Assembly: GCA_030549775.1 (NCBI GenBank)
Contig: CM060171.1
Location: forward strand, 2,286,001-2,350,000
DNA length: 64,000 nt
DNA from: Tamarix chinensis
Taxonomy: Eukaryota; Streptophyta; Magnoliopsida; Caryophyllales; Tamaricaceae
Direction: 5' to 3'
Below are positions 26,158 to 37,184 of the stretch, piece by piece. A program made the translations under genes and the position numbers. How positions within the stretch are numbered: the first letter of the stretch is position 1; the number at the start of each line of letters is the position of its first letter. The notes beneath the pieces are model-generated. The model saw only the letters and a program-made list of their open reading frames with translations, searched no databases and had not been told where the DNA came from.

Positions 26158-26790
26158 GATCACGGACGGAAGAAAAGCTAGGAAATTACGGTCGGCTGTT
26201 TACAACTTATGGTCCTTAGTACTTACCCAGTTACCCATCGGCCAAGCCGACAAAATCAGCGCAATCGTAGGGAGCAGTCAATTCGATCAGACCTGAAGTC
26301 GGGGAAGGAGGAGCGAAGGTGACTCAGGATAGGAAAAAGGCAAAGACGCAACGAGCGTGCATTGGATTCTCTTAGTGCACTCCAGCGAAGCGTGGGAACG
26401 CGGGTATGACGCGGTCCAGCGTACCGAAAATGTTTCAAAAATTTGGAACGGCCCAAACTTGAAAGGGAAAAATATATTTTATATGTTAATAAATATTAAT
26501 ATACGGAGATGTCATCGTATATTTATGTATTTAAATATAAAAAGTAACTTTAATACTGAAAATATATTTATTAATTAAATATATTATTTTTTATTTTCTC
26601 TCATCTTCATTTCTTAATTTTTAAAAAATTAATATTTTTATATTTTATGCGATCTCCTTATAATCTTAAATCAAAAGTTATAGTTATATTTATTTCACAC
26701 AGGACATCCAATCCATATATTTTGAGCCATCTTTTGTGTTAGCTATTTATTTTTCCACGCGTTCGTACATTCTAGCATTTTTTTTTACAC
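26158..26790 (+). repeat. NLR-upstream segment, copy L2
   Basis: It shares with L3 the order GGACGGAAGAAAAG, GCTGTTTACAA, then a GGATTCTCTTAGTGCA block and, after about 300 bp of unrelated AT-rich DNA, GTGTTAGCTA with TTCTAGCATTTTTTTT. It has no coding sequence of its own before L3 begins. It is one of several partial copies of the receptor's upstream region. Confidence 0.55.
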
Positions 26791-27204
26791 AATGGATAAT
26801 TTTTTTAGATATCATAATATGTGGTTAAATTTTATTCAGGTATCATATTGGATAATATATTATTTAATTAAAAAATAAAAATTAATCTAATTTAAATAAA
26901 TATAATCAAATGATTTGATTATTAAATTAAATTATATTTAATTAATAATTAAAAAATATAAAATTTACGTACAATATACACTTATTTTAAATTATTCACA
27001 CATACATAATGATATAAAATAAAATTTTATAAAAAATGATATTTAGAATGTATATGTATATAATTTATTGAATCAATTATTATTTTTATTTATTAAATTA
27101 AATATTTAATTTATTTAATTTTTATTTATCAAATTAGATACTTAATTAAAAAAAATATTAAATTGAATCATATATCAAATAAAAGAAACAATCCTGCTCA
27201 GTAA

Positions 27205-27710
27205 TATAACGGGACGGAAGAAAAGGCACAAAATTATTACCCCCGCTGTTAACAATTTAGTCATGGGCCAATGGCCCAATGAAACATAATAGGCAGCGCT
27301 ATTACGAAATATATAGGGCGACCCACCGGTGAACGAGGAAAGGAAAGAAATACACTGCGGGGCATAGGACTCTCTTCTCTTGGTGCGATCTGAAATTCTC
27401 AAAGGTTAGACTCATATCTCATACACCCCGCATCCATAATCATTTGAGTTAGATTTCTTAATTATTGTTGTGTTAGCTACTGTTTATTGCTGCATCTGTG
27501 TATTCTGGCATTTTATTTTCGTCCTTTAAGTGAGGCTCTAAATGTCTTGATTTATTAAATGAGATGAAAAACCTATAAAAAGGATTAATAATTTAGAAAA
27601 TAACATTAAACACCATCAACACCATATAAGAATTTCAAAAGAGTGATTAAAATCACTAGTTTAATATACCATGAAACACAAATAATTATTATTTAGCCGA
27701 TAATTTTTTT
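27205..27710 (+). promoter_or_regulatory. NLR-upstream segment, copy L3, before the intact CNL
   Basis: This copy precedes the intact receptor by about 1.9 kb and holds the same conserved blocks as L1, L2 and L4 (CTCTTGGTGCGATCT, TTCTCAAAGGTTAGACTC, TTCTGGCATTTT, then CCTATAAAAAGG). The conservation between copies and the position upstream of the two CNL coding regions suggest promoter or first-exon sequence. No transcription start can be read from the sequence. Confidence 0.45.
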
Positions 27711-29612
27711 TCTGAAATATTTTCTTTTTGTGGAAAAGGAGGATGGCATTTTTTATCCCGATCTCCACAAACATGCCATCATATTCTTGTCAAACTAAAT
27801 AAGCTCCGACATAGATGATTTTGGATTTCTAATTTCCAGTTTCGTTGCAAAGCTTATTTTCAAACAAGAAATTCAAAATTTCTATTTTCCCTTGTAAGTT
27901 GGAGGGTTTGAATGCTTCTTCAAATACTCAATAGATAGAATGGGACTAAAGTATACAACATGAGAAAAAATAAATAAATTACACTAAATAAATTCAGAAC
28001 AAAATAAATATTAGTGAAGAGAATGGGTGTGAATTAGTTACTTCTTTCCCGGTAAATGAAGTATTGCAATTATTCTACTGCAATCCCCCCTTCCCATGAT
28101 TTAACTAAGGAAATTTAGAAATTTATTTTGTGAAAGGACGATCAAGTTAGTTCCGAATGGATTGAAGATTGGGCGACTGCCCCTTGAATTTTTAATTATA
28201 AAAAAAAACCCTTCACCCACGATTTTATGGTAAGTTTTTCAAGATCCATATCATAGAAGTATACTCACAATCTCACCCTTAAAGATAAGGCATATGATAT
28301 TATTACATTGTGTTTGATTCAAAGTTGAAGTAAAAATTATGAGAAACACGAACTATAAAATATAGCATTTTTTTTTTTATTTTTTAAAATATCTAAATAT
28401 ATAAGCTGTAATTTAGTATGTTGAAAACTTATCAAAAGTTGACTAATTCGGTACTTCTATTAATGTAGAGATTAATTGAAAGAGCCATAATTTCGTTAGA
28501 TTATAATCGATACTAGGAGAGTGGAAAAATACAAATAAAGTGTAATTTTGAAAAAGGTATATTATGAGAATTCGCAAAAAGGTAAATTGAGAGAAAAAAA
28601 AATACAAATGTTTTAAAAAAGGTCAATTATGAGAAAATTTAAAATTCTTTTACGATTATAATATATTATCATTATATTATAATAATATAATATAAAGATA
28701 TATTACAAAAGATAATGAGCCAAAGATAATACAAGGATTCATTCATTGCTTGTGTGAGAAAAATGAGCAGGGTCTTACGATTTTTTATACTTTATGGTTT
28801 CTTCTCCATTAACCCGTACTTGATTGGCAATGGCTTCCACTCAATCAAATTAGATGGAAACAGATTCTAAGGCGTGAAGACTCAAAATTAGCTTGAAGGA
28901 TCTGCAAACGAACTTGGTTGACTCCATCCTCACCTTTGCAGGATTTGTCCTCGCAGTCGCAGGTGATGTTTCTTCCGTCGATGTTCTTTTTCTTTTGATT
29001 TATTAATTCCTCCATCACTTCACTTCAGAAATGGCATGTCAAACCCTTTGTTCCCTCTTTTGTATTTTCAATATAGTTTTAGACTCACTCAAATGTTGTT
29101 GGTTCAATTAGACTTTTGTCATCGGTGTGCTAATAATCGCTGCCTTTATGTTAACGAAACAATGTCGGCGGTTGAATTTACTGACCTCAGATTTAATAAA
29201 GAAGCAGCTACAGCATAAGAATAAAAGAAAAGTTTACAATGCTTCTTTAATTTGAGTTTCACTAGGAATGTGTGTCTCTGAGATAATAGGAACTTATACA
29301 TAAGCTTCTTCTAATGAAGGAAGCGTCTGGTAAATTAACATCCGAGCCGAATCTGTTTAGAATAATCTATATTAATATTGTTGGATATGTATTTTAATAT
29401 TAATTTATTTGTTTGAAGTTATTTTATAGTAATTTGTAATAAAAATAGATATATTTTTAAAGTTTTATAATAAATAATTTATCTCTTAGTGAATAATCCG
29501 CCAAAAACACGCCTTAGGACATAATGGTTGAGATTCCTTTAAACAAAAGCTATTTGAAGTTAGATAAATATAAACTTTACTAACTTTTAGTTTTCCGTGT
29601 CTTTTAACAGTC
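27711..29612 (+). promoter_or_regulatory. CNL 5' flank with possible leader intron
   Basis: The CNL start codon is preceded by CTTTTAACAG|TC, a good splice acceptor (AG at 29609-29610). A possible upstream donor is GTCGCAG|GTGATG near 28962, so a leader intron is likely. From about 28296 to 28490 and from 29231 to 29612 this flank matches the flank of the truncated paralogue (about 47680-47857 and 47858-48244), which lacks the roughly 740 bp in between. The 29036-29218 ORF has no domain. Exon structure is inference. Confidence 0.45.
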
Positions 29613-32600
29613 ATGGAAACTCTGCTCTATGCTCCAGCTATCTCTGGTTTCTTCAATGTGGTGCTTGATCGGATGCTAAGTAAAGACTTCCTGGACTTCG
29701 TTACGCGCCGGGGAAGCACTAAGGAGTTGGTAACGGAGCTGAAAGGGAAAATGTTAATAATTGAAAAGAAACTAGGTGATGCAGAGGAGAAGCAGACGGC
29801 TGACGAATCTGTGAAATTCTGGCTTGATGAAGTGAAAGATGCTCGCTACGCTGCTGAGGACCTCGTCGAAAGGATTGACACCGAGGCGTTGCAACGCAAG
29901 ACAGGAGCTGAAACTGTTGTAGCGGCACTTGATTCTCTTTTCCTAAAGAAAGTGGATTCTGAGATTAGGGATATCTTGCAGAGGTTCGTAAGTCTTGAGG
30001 GCAAAATAAATAACCTTGGACTGAAGGAAGGACAGCCAAGGGAACCGTCAACCAGTTTCGTGGATGAATCTGTGATATTTGGCAGAGATGATCAAAAAAA
30101 TGAAATTATTAGCTTCCATTGTTCCCCGATTTTTCGTCAGGGGCCTCGTAGAGATGTGTATTCCACAAAAAGCTCAAGTACTAGCGCTCCACCTGTGAAA
30201 AAGATTCGTATAGTAGCTATTACTGGGTTGCCTGGAGTCGGCAAAACCACTCTTGCTCAACTGGTTTATAACGATGCAAAATTACAATCAATGTCTACCT
30301 TGAAAGCATGGGTTTGTGTGTCGGAGGCACATGGGGATGTTCGCCCGATCACAAAGACAATTCTCAGGTCAATACCGTCTTGCTCATCAGATCCTGAATC
30401 TAACGGGCCCTTTCATGGGAATGAAGACTTGAACTCACTCCAGTGTAGATTACTCGAGAGAATTTTGAACTCGAAACGTGATTTCTTCATCATACTGGAC
30501 GATGTTTTGGACATGAGATCCAAGCTTTGGGATGATCTAATAATTCCACTCAAATCTGTAGCAACGGGTGGCACGATACTTATAACAACAAACAACAGCC
30601 TTCTTGTTGAAAGGATGCAACCTGATCTTACTATTAACTTGGTGGAGCTGTCTGAAGAGGATTGCTGGCGCGTAGTGGAGCAACATGCAATCCTGAGTCG
30701 CCGGGACCGTAAAGTGGATAGAAGGATGGAGGGTATAGCCAAGGAATTAGCACTGAAATGTAATGGCTTGCCATTAGCTGCACGGATGGTTGGGCGTCTG
30801 CTGGGCTCTACACGTCTCGAGAAGTGGGAGGGTATACTGGACAGTGACGCATGGCTGCACCAATATATTCTTCCTGCGCTACTCCTGAGCTACAACTATC
30901 TGCCTTCACATTTGAAGCGGTGCTTTGAATACTGCTCAATGTTTCCCGAGAGCTATATTTTTGAAAAGGAGACCATAGTCCAACTATGGATCGCTGAAGG
31001 CTTTGTAGGCGAGCAAAATCGCTCCTTGCCACAGGTCAGTGATGACTACTTTGACGAACTGGTATCACGATCATTCTTCCAGCAATCAAACTCCAATAAA
31101 TCTCACTTCATAATGCACTCTTTAATTCATGCATTAGCTCGCTATGTGTCTGGAGAATTCAGTTGTTCGTTAGCAGACCACATTTGCCATGAAAGTACGA
31201 GGCAAATAAACAGAGTTTTGCCACACAGAACTCGGTACTTGTCATATTTGCAAAAAGAGTACGACACCTTTGGAAGATTTTCTGAGGCCTTAAGCGGGGT
31301 CAAGTCTCTCCGAACCTTTCTCGCCAGGACGTCTTCTGATTCTGATAGATGCTATTTGAGTAAAGATGTGTTGGATCATTTGACGGATAGCTTCGTCCGT
31401 AGCATGAGGGTGTTATCTTTATCTCATTATAAAATCACTGGAAGACATCTTTCAAATATCCATAAGCTGATGCTGTTAGGATTCCTAGACCTCTCATACA
31501 CTTCAATAGACTACTTGCCTGAATCAGTCCTGTCCTTGGTCAACCTACGAACTTTGTTACTCTCTGATTGCCGTAATTTGACTCGGTTGCCTGACTCAAT
31601 TGGGGACCTGAAAAAATTACTATACCTCGACCTCTCGCGTACCAAAATCAGTGAATTGCCACGTTCAATTGTTACCTTGTGTAGTTTACATGCATTGTTC
31701 TTGTCTGAATGTCCCATCAGCATGCTTCCTGCTGAACTGGGAGAACTTATTTCTCTGCGTCATCTTGACTTGAGTAAAACTAAGCTACAACACATGCCGG
31801 TGCAAATTGGTAAGTTAAGCAGACTCCAAACACTGACCAACTTTTTTGTCGGAAGAAATGGAGCTGCCATCCAAGTATTGCGGGACTTTAAATGTCTCAA
31901 AGGAAGTCTTCATATTTCTATTCTTGATGATGTTTCCATAGCTGATGGTTCTGAAAATATTTTGCAAGATTTAAGTCTTGATAGGCTGGATCTTGAATGG
32001 CCCAGCCAAAATATCCACCAGCCTGGGGAGAAATCTCATGTTCTCAACCTGCTTTTGCCCAATCCCGGATGCACAGAAAATATCATCATAAAGTATTATT
32101 ATTCGAAGCTTCCAACTCGTTTGCTAAATGGCACGTTTTATAAATTAGTTTCACTTACGCTAGGAGAATGCATTATTCCACGCTTTTGGGGAAAGAAATT
32201 TGGCGGTCTGTATCTGAAACACCTCTGCCTTACAAATTTGAAATTTGCCGATTCAACAGATAGTGAGGATTTTACCCTTGCATATCCTCAATGTCATCCT
32301 CAATGTCTTCAGACATTGAGGATTGAGGGGTTATGTGTTCGTACTTTGTGGTTTCTGCCGCCCGATCGTAGTCTTATAGGGGACCTACATCTTTGTAATT
32401 GTCCTGAGTTACAAAGAATCGATTGGTTAGGTACCTTGTCCTTCAACAAACTTGAGATAGTTAACTGCAAAAAACTATGTTCTGAGGGTCACATAAGTTG
32501 GAGAAGCTTGATTCTGCAGGAATGTGATTCCCTCTTTTTCAAGTATGGTCGTTCTTTCCCGTTCAGCATTTCAGGATCACGACACAGTGACTACCAGTTC

Positions 32601-33713
32601 TATGACATTTTCAATGACATCTTCAAGTCCTTTAAGTACCATGAATATCCAGAAGAATTGATCATCAGTGATTATGCAGGAGCACTCCTCCTTAGGCTAC
32701 CTAAGCAGCTGAGATCCCTGAGTATTAGCTGTTGTGGGAGTCTAGAGATTGAGGGAGATGGGACATACCTGCCCCTTCAGCGCCTGTCAATCATCAATAC
32801 GAAATACTCTCCTTCCACAACCTTTCATTTTGACAAGTTTATAAACCTTGCTTGTCTTGAGATCAAAGGATGCCCCGGACTAGCTTCAATTTCTACAATT
32901 GGTGTAGTTGACTTGCCATATCTTTCTGTTGTGTCTATTTCGGATTGTGCTGAACTGCTGGAATTTCATGGCGAGCACCTCCCTGCTCCTAGCCTAGCTA
33001 CTTTGTCAATCAGCAAGTGCCAGAGACTCAAGTCACTCCCAGCAAATATGTGCACTAGTCTTAAATATCTTCGGTCGTTGTCAATTGATGATTGTCCACA
33101 AATAGAGTCTTTGCCGGTCGGTGGTTTTCATGGCGAGCACCTCCCTGCTCCTAGCCTAGCTACTTTGTCAATCAGCAAGTGCCAGAGACTCAAGTCACTC
33201 CCAGCAAATATGTGCACTAGTCTTAAATATCTTCAGTCGTTGTCAATTGATGATTGTCCACAAATTAAGTCTTTGCCGGCCGGTGGTTTTCCCCCTCGCT
33301 TACACACACTCTGTGTCAAGAACTGCCCAGGGCTCATGTCTCGTCGGGCAGAGTGGCTTTTGCAGGAACTGACTTGTCTAAGAAAACTGGAAATTGAAGG
33401 ATGCGACAATACAATTTCCTTTCCCGAAAAGGGTTGGCTGCCTGCCAGCATCACACATCTCAAGATCACTGCTTTCCGAAAGCTCGAATCCCTTGCTGGA
33501 ACAGAGCTCTGTTGCCTCACCTCCCTTCAAGCATTGGAGATTAGTCTATGTTGGAATGTCCAGGCCTTGCCGCAGGAGATGCCTCGCTCCCTCTGCTATT
33601 TAGAAATAATGGGATGTCCAAAGCTTGCAGAACGTTGCCGAAGGAATGATGGCAGAGATTGGCCCAAGATTTCTCATCTTCATGGGCTCAACATTGATGG
33701 CATGGACATATAG
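29613..33713 (+). CDS. CC-NB-ARC-LRR (CNL) immune receptor, R13L1-like, with variant regulatory motifs
   Basis: Intracellular immune receptor of the angiosperm CNL class, uninterrupted single coding exon of 1366 residues. Residues 1-150: Rx-type coiled coil with the EDVID-like YAAEDLVERI (79-88). NB-ARC: P-loop GLPGVGKTT (205-213), RNBS-A KAWVCVSE, kinase-2 FIILDDVLD (292-300), RNBS-B TILITTNN (321-328), GLPL (385-388), RNBS-D CFEYCSMFP and MHSLIHALARYVSG (501-514). LRRs run from about residue 590 to the end, with CxxL and LPxxLxxL units. Three motifs depart from the family norm: LDDVL for LDDVW, TTNN for TTR and MHS for MHD. Residues 1118-1171 and 1172-1225 are near-identical tandem LRR units. 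A truncated paralogue lies at 48245. ATG at 29613 follows a splice acceptor. The effector recognised is unknown. Class assignment is firm; function as an active, helper or decayed receptor is open. Confidence 0.93.
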   Translation: METLLYAPAISGFFNVVLDRMLSKDFLDFVTRRGSTKELVTELKGKMLIIEKKLGDAEEKQTADESVKFWLDEVKDARYAAEDLVERIDTEALQRKTGAETVVAALDSLFLKKVDSEIRDILQRFVSLEGKINNLGLKEGQPREPSTSFVDESVIFGRDDQKNEIISFHCSPIFRQGPRRDVYSTKSSSTSAPPVKKIRIVAITGLPGVGKTTLAQLVYNDAKLQSMSTLKAWVCVSEAHGDVRPITKTILRSIPSCSSDPESNGPFHGNEDLNSLQCRLLERILNSKRDFFIILDDVLDMRSKLWDDLIIPLKSVATGGTILITTNNSLLVERMQPDLTINLVELSEEDCWRVVEQHAILSRRDRKVDRRMEGIAKELALKCNGLPLAARMVGRLLGSTRLEKWEGILDSDAWLHQYILPALLLSYNYLPSHLKRCFEYCSMFPESYIFEKETIVQLWIAEGFVGEQNRSLPQVSDDYFDELVSRSFFQQSNSNKSHFIMHSLIHALARYVSGEFSCSLADHICHESTRQINRVLPHRTRYLSYLQKEYDTFGRFSEALSGVKSLRTFLARTSSDSDRCYLSKDVLDHLTDSFVRSMRVLSLSHYKITGRHLSNIHKLMLLGFLDLSYTSIDYLPESVLSLVNLRTLLLSDCRNLTRLPDSIGDLKKLLYLDLSRTKISELPRSIVTLCSLHALFLSECPISMLPAELGELISLRHLDLSKTKLQHMPVQIGKLSRLQTLTNFFVGRNGAAIQVLRDFKCLKGSLHISILDDVSIADGSENILQDLSLDRLDLEWPSQNIHQPGEKSHVLNLLLPNPGCTENIIIKYYYSKLPTRLLNGTFYKLVSLTLGECIIPRFWGKKFGGLYLKHLCLTNLKFADSTDSEDFTLAYPQCHPQCLQTLRIEGLCVRTLWFLPPDRSLIGDLHLCNCPELQRIDWLGTLSFNKLEIVNCKKLCSEGHISWRSLILQECDSLFFKYGRSFPFSISGSRHSDYQFYDIFNDIFKSFKYHEYPEELIISDYAGALLLRLPKQLRSLSISCCGSLEIEGDGTYLPLQRLSIINTKYSPSTTFHFDKFINLACLEIKGCPGLASISTIGVVDLPYLSVVSISDCAELLEFHGEHLPAPSLATLSISKCQRLKSLPANMCTSLKYLRSLSIDDCPQIESLPVGGFHGEHLPAPSLATLSISKCQRLKSLPANMCTSLKYLQSLSIDDCPQIKSLPAGGFPPRLHTLCVKNCPGLMSRRAEWLLQELTCLRKLEIEGCDNTISFPEKGWLPASITHLKITAFRKLESLAGTELCCLTSLQALEISLCWNVQALPQEMPRSLCYLEIMGCPKLAERCRRNDGRDWPKISHLHGLNIDGMDI
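32964..33287 (+). repeat. 162 bp in-frame tandem duplication in the CNL LRR
   Basis: Two head-to-tail units of 162 bp (32964-33125 and 33126-33287) differ at only about four bases by eye. Each encodes 54 residues, starting FHGEHLPAPSLATLSISKCQ and ending with LPVGG or LPAGG. Resulting differences are Arg/Gln, Glu/Lys and Val/Ala. The duplication keeps frame and LRR register. Confidence 0.95.
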
Positions 33714-34594
33714 CATATCTTCCATCGACTTAAAGTGCAAACAGAAATCTCGAAGGTATGCTTTTATAGTCTGTAATTCAATTAATTTAATTTGTATTTG
33801 TAAATGTGCTGATTTTCCTCTGAATAATGCCCTATTTTTTTTGTTTCCTTTGGGTAAATTTTCTTGCTTTCATGTTTCTTGCTTGATGCCCCCTGCTGAA
33901 GCAATGACGTTAAATTGACAAAGGCAGAGGTAGTCCCCAGATATTATGCCATTTTATATCTAGAGACTACATGTTAAGATGACATCTTTTGCATAAAAGA
34001 TCTATAGTTTTGCCTTGTCGGTTGCACTTTTGATTAGAGCATTTGTAACCGTAGATGGTTCAGTCTGCATTCCAAGGAATGCACTTCTGACTGTTTTGCT
34101 TAAGAACATGCTTTTTTACACCGATCTTGGCGGCAATTTGATCTCCATGCATGATGATTGATTGTCCCCCATATCTGGATGTATAATAGCACAGTCGACT
34201 ATGTATAATTCAAGTGACTAAAAAATTTTAGTGCACCTGTTTTATTTCTCTTATTCCTAAATCAATACATTGGGATATTTCCTTTTTCTTTTCTTATTAA
34301 ATAATAAAATCTCTCTAGTAAGATAATCTAGACCTCTATTGCCCTTATCATTGCTGCTAAACCTTCCTTCCTTGTTTTTCTTCCCAGATGAATATAAGGT
34401 GGGTCATTGATTAAAGAAATGTGTGCAGTGAATTTTGTCAGGGCTGTCGATGGTTCCATGTAAATGCTCTTGGTGATGTGGTTCTTTTCCATTCTTGCTT
34501 CATATTTGTGTTGTTGCCATAAGGTGGAGATTTGTTTGGCAGGTTGAACATCATGCTTGACAAGAAAAATGGAAAACTCGGGAGGAATGTAAAA
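33714..34594. other. CNL 3' flank
   Basis: Downstream of the CNL stop there is a possible 3' UTR splice donor (TCGAAG|GTATGC near 33756). I found no further gene. The minus-strand ORF at 34328-34777 overlaps the NLR fragment that follows and has no domain of its own. Confidence 0.35.
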
Positions 34595-34770
34595 GAGGAT
34601 AAAAGGATGGAAGTTTATAGCCAGGGAATTAGCACTGAAATGTAGTGGCATGCCATTTGCGGCCTGGATGGTTGGGCGTCCGCTGGACTCTACACTGGTT
34701 GAGAAATGGGAGGATGTACTGGATAACGACACCTGGTTGCAACAAGATATTATTTGGGGTCTATTTGCCA
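34595..34770 (+). pseudogene. NB-ARC fragment of an NLR (GLPL region)
   Basis: About 170 bp match 30718-30855 of the intact CNL, including GCCAGGGAATTAGCACTGAA and GATGGTTGGGCGTC, with several differences and a broken reading frame. It covers only the GLPL part of NB-ARC, so it is a dead fragment of a related gene. Confidence 0.8.
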
Positions 34771-35394
34771 TGCTCATGAAGCTTTGATAATTTTCTTGCT
34801 ACGCGTTCTTTTCTAAAGCAATGCTGTTAAACGGGCAAACACAAACTATGTCATTAGATATCTCCCTTGTTTTGGCACTTCGTGTCATATGAGCCAGTAT
34901 GCATTCGCCAGCCCCACAATGATTGCATCTATCTATGCAAATGTGGCCAAAATCCGCATTAGCATCTGGTCTAAAGATTTATTGCTTATATGCAGCATTC
35001 TGTATTGTCTATTGGATTTTAATTTGTCCATGAGATAAAAAGTGCAAGGATGAGAGGTTCATCGTCATCATATCTGCAGAAGAACGATTGCTATGCTTCC
35101 TGGTTCCTACCATAAGAGACTCGTGCGGTTCACTTGAAACTACGAGTTTATTGCCTCCGTCTATAATATTACCAAATAAATGTTTTCCATAGAAGGTTAA
35201 ACTTGTAGCCGGCATTTCAGTTTGTAAAGGTTTTTGTCACGCCAAATGACAGGTCTGGTGTCTTATTAGTCTTAATCTGTTCCAATTAATCTCATTTCAT
35301 AGAGTTTTTGATTCATGAATCAGCTTGCTGTTTGTGTAGGGAATTTGGTTATTTATTTGGTGGATGCCAATCGCCCTAGAGTCTGAGGCAACCA

Positions 35395-36065
35395 ATAAAG
35401 TAGAACTCGGTACTTTGCTATATTTGCAAAAAGGGATATTATTGCCGATCTACTCCTGAGCTACAAAGAAAGCCTTCTTCATATTTGAGGCGGTGCTTTT
35501 CAGTTTGCATGTTGCTCAATATTTTCCAAGAGCAATATTTTTGAAAGGGAGAACTTGGTCCCACTGTGGGTGGCAGAAGGCTTCATATGCATGCAAAGCG
35601 GCTCTTTGCGGCAAGTCGGTTATGAATATTTTGATGAATTGTTATCAAGATCATTCTTCCTGAAATCAAGTTCCATTTGATTCTTCTAGCTGCTTTTTGT
35701 GTAAATATGTGTTGAGGTATTTGATTAATAACTTGACGGACAACACAAGTCTGATCTGTTTATCCCGTCACAAAATCACCGAGGCACCGCTTTGTAATAT
35801 TGGTGATATCCGATTGTCCTAATTTGTCTCGGCTGTTTCACTCAATTGAGAATTTTAAAATTAAAACATCAATTCTACCTTACATTTCAGGTACTAAAAT
35901 CAGTGAATCGATTCGCCATGTTCAATTGTTACCTCGGACTGCTTCCATTCATTGTTGGTGTCCTTAGCTAGTTTGTTAATTTACCATTTCTATAAGGAAG
36001 GAATTTGTTAGCAAGCTCGTCTGCGAGCTCTTGAATGCAGCTATTGGTTTGAGCTGGCCTCGGTT
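35395..36065 (+). pseudogene. Scrambled NB-ARC/LRR fragments of an NLR
   Basis: Pieces of a CNL are present out of order. AACTCGGTACTTTGC plus TATATTTGCAAAAA (like 31229-31255) comes first, then CCTGAGCTACAAAG and GAGGCGGTGCTTTTC (like 30884-30925). GAAGGCTTCATATGC and ATCATTCTTCC (like 30995-31078) follow, then CACAAAATCACCGAGG, ACTAAAATCAGTGAA and TTCAATTGTTACCT (like 31430-31680). Stop codons and indels are frequent. It is a rearranged pseudogene of a paralogue, not an extension of the intact gene. Confidence 0.7.
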
Positions 36066-37184
36066 GCCTCTTAAATGTCCTTTATGGATCCTGTTAATTG
36101 GAGAAGGAAGGCATGCCAAACTCTCTTGTCCCTTAGCTGTTTCTTACTTTCTGGGTTGTCAGCTATCATAATATCTGTCCTTTGTCATTTGGTGCTTTCG
36201 GAGAGATTATCATGGGCCAGGCACAATGTGAACGCGATACCGGTTCAGAGAAGAAAAGCTACAACAAATACGACATTCAGGTTCAACTCATAGAACTTCC
36301 GCTCGCATAAAATCCTCACACAAGCAGTAGTGTCCTTGCAGTCATACGTGCTTCAATGATCTGGCCCAAATCGTCGCAAGCCAGCAGGGTATAACTCATT
36401 AATCAAATTTCCAGGGAATGACCCCACATCTCAAGCTAGCTCATTTAGCAACTCTCTGACACCATAGGTGAAGCAAGCTGCTCCCAAAAATAATCAATTC
36501 ACGCACACCTGCTATCTTACAACATAAAACGCAGCTAATGAAGCCGCCCTCCAAACTTCAAGATCGGACCCGAACATAACTCTGGCAAAATCACCACAAT
36601 ATGTCTCAAGTAAAGTGTGAACTTCAGGATGCAGCTCATGTGCTGTTTTTTGTGTTGTTATGGTGCTTCCTTTTGGTTTTCTTCCTGCTATGTTTTGGCC
36701 TTGGACCACGAGACATTAGTTGAGATTGTTGGTTTGTAGTGTGTTCGCCTGTTTGAGGTTAGAAAGCAAGAAATTTCAAACCTTTTTAAGGTCGGTCGGA
36801 AAATTTCACGGATGATGCCTGTTAGGTACTTCATTTCTTTGACAAATTTTCTACTTATCCTTGTTTAAAGAACTGTCCTTTCACCTTGTATGACTTTCAT
36901 AGATGATGATTAGTCACACATAATTTACTTCGTATGATGTTTTAGATGAACAAACGGCATCACGACGCCATTAAAAAGCTAGATTATGAAATAATGACTT
37001 TGGCTTTGTTAACATTATTACCGTTTGTTTCATGATTATTTTAATAATATTAAGGATTTAATATAAGAATAAAATATTAAAGTAAAAAATGTTAGTCTGG
37101 ATTACTTTTCTTGGTTTATTAATTAAATGACGTTAGTCATGCTTCACGAAACTATATTGGGCAAAGTTGATATTAGTTAATTTT
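36066..37184. other. Unassigned spacer
   Basis: A less AT-rich stretch (36060-36720) contains ORFs on both strands (36075-36293 plus, 36512-36709 minus). I recognise no domain and no splice structure. It could be decayed gene sequence. The rest is AT-rich. Confidence 0.35.

Noticed and set aside
34328..34777. 149-codon minus-strand ORF
   Set aside because: It overlaps an NLR fragment lying on the plus strand, has no domain and is not preserved elsewhere.
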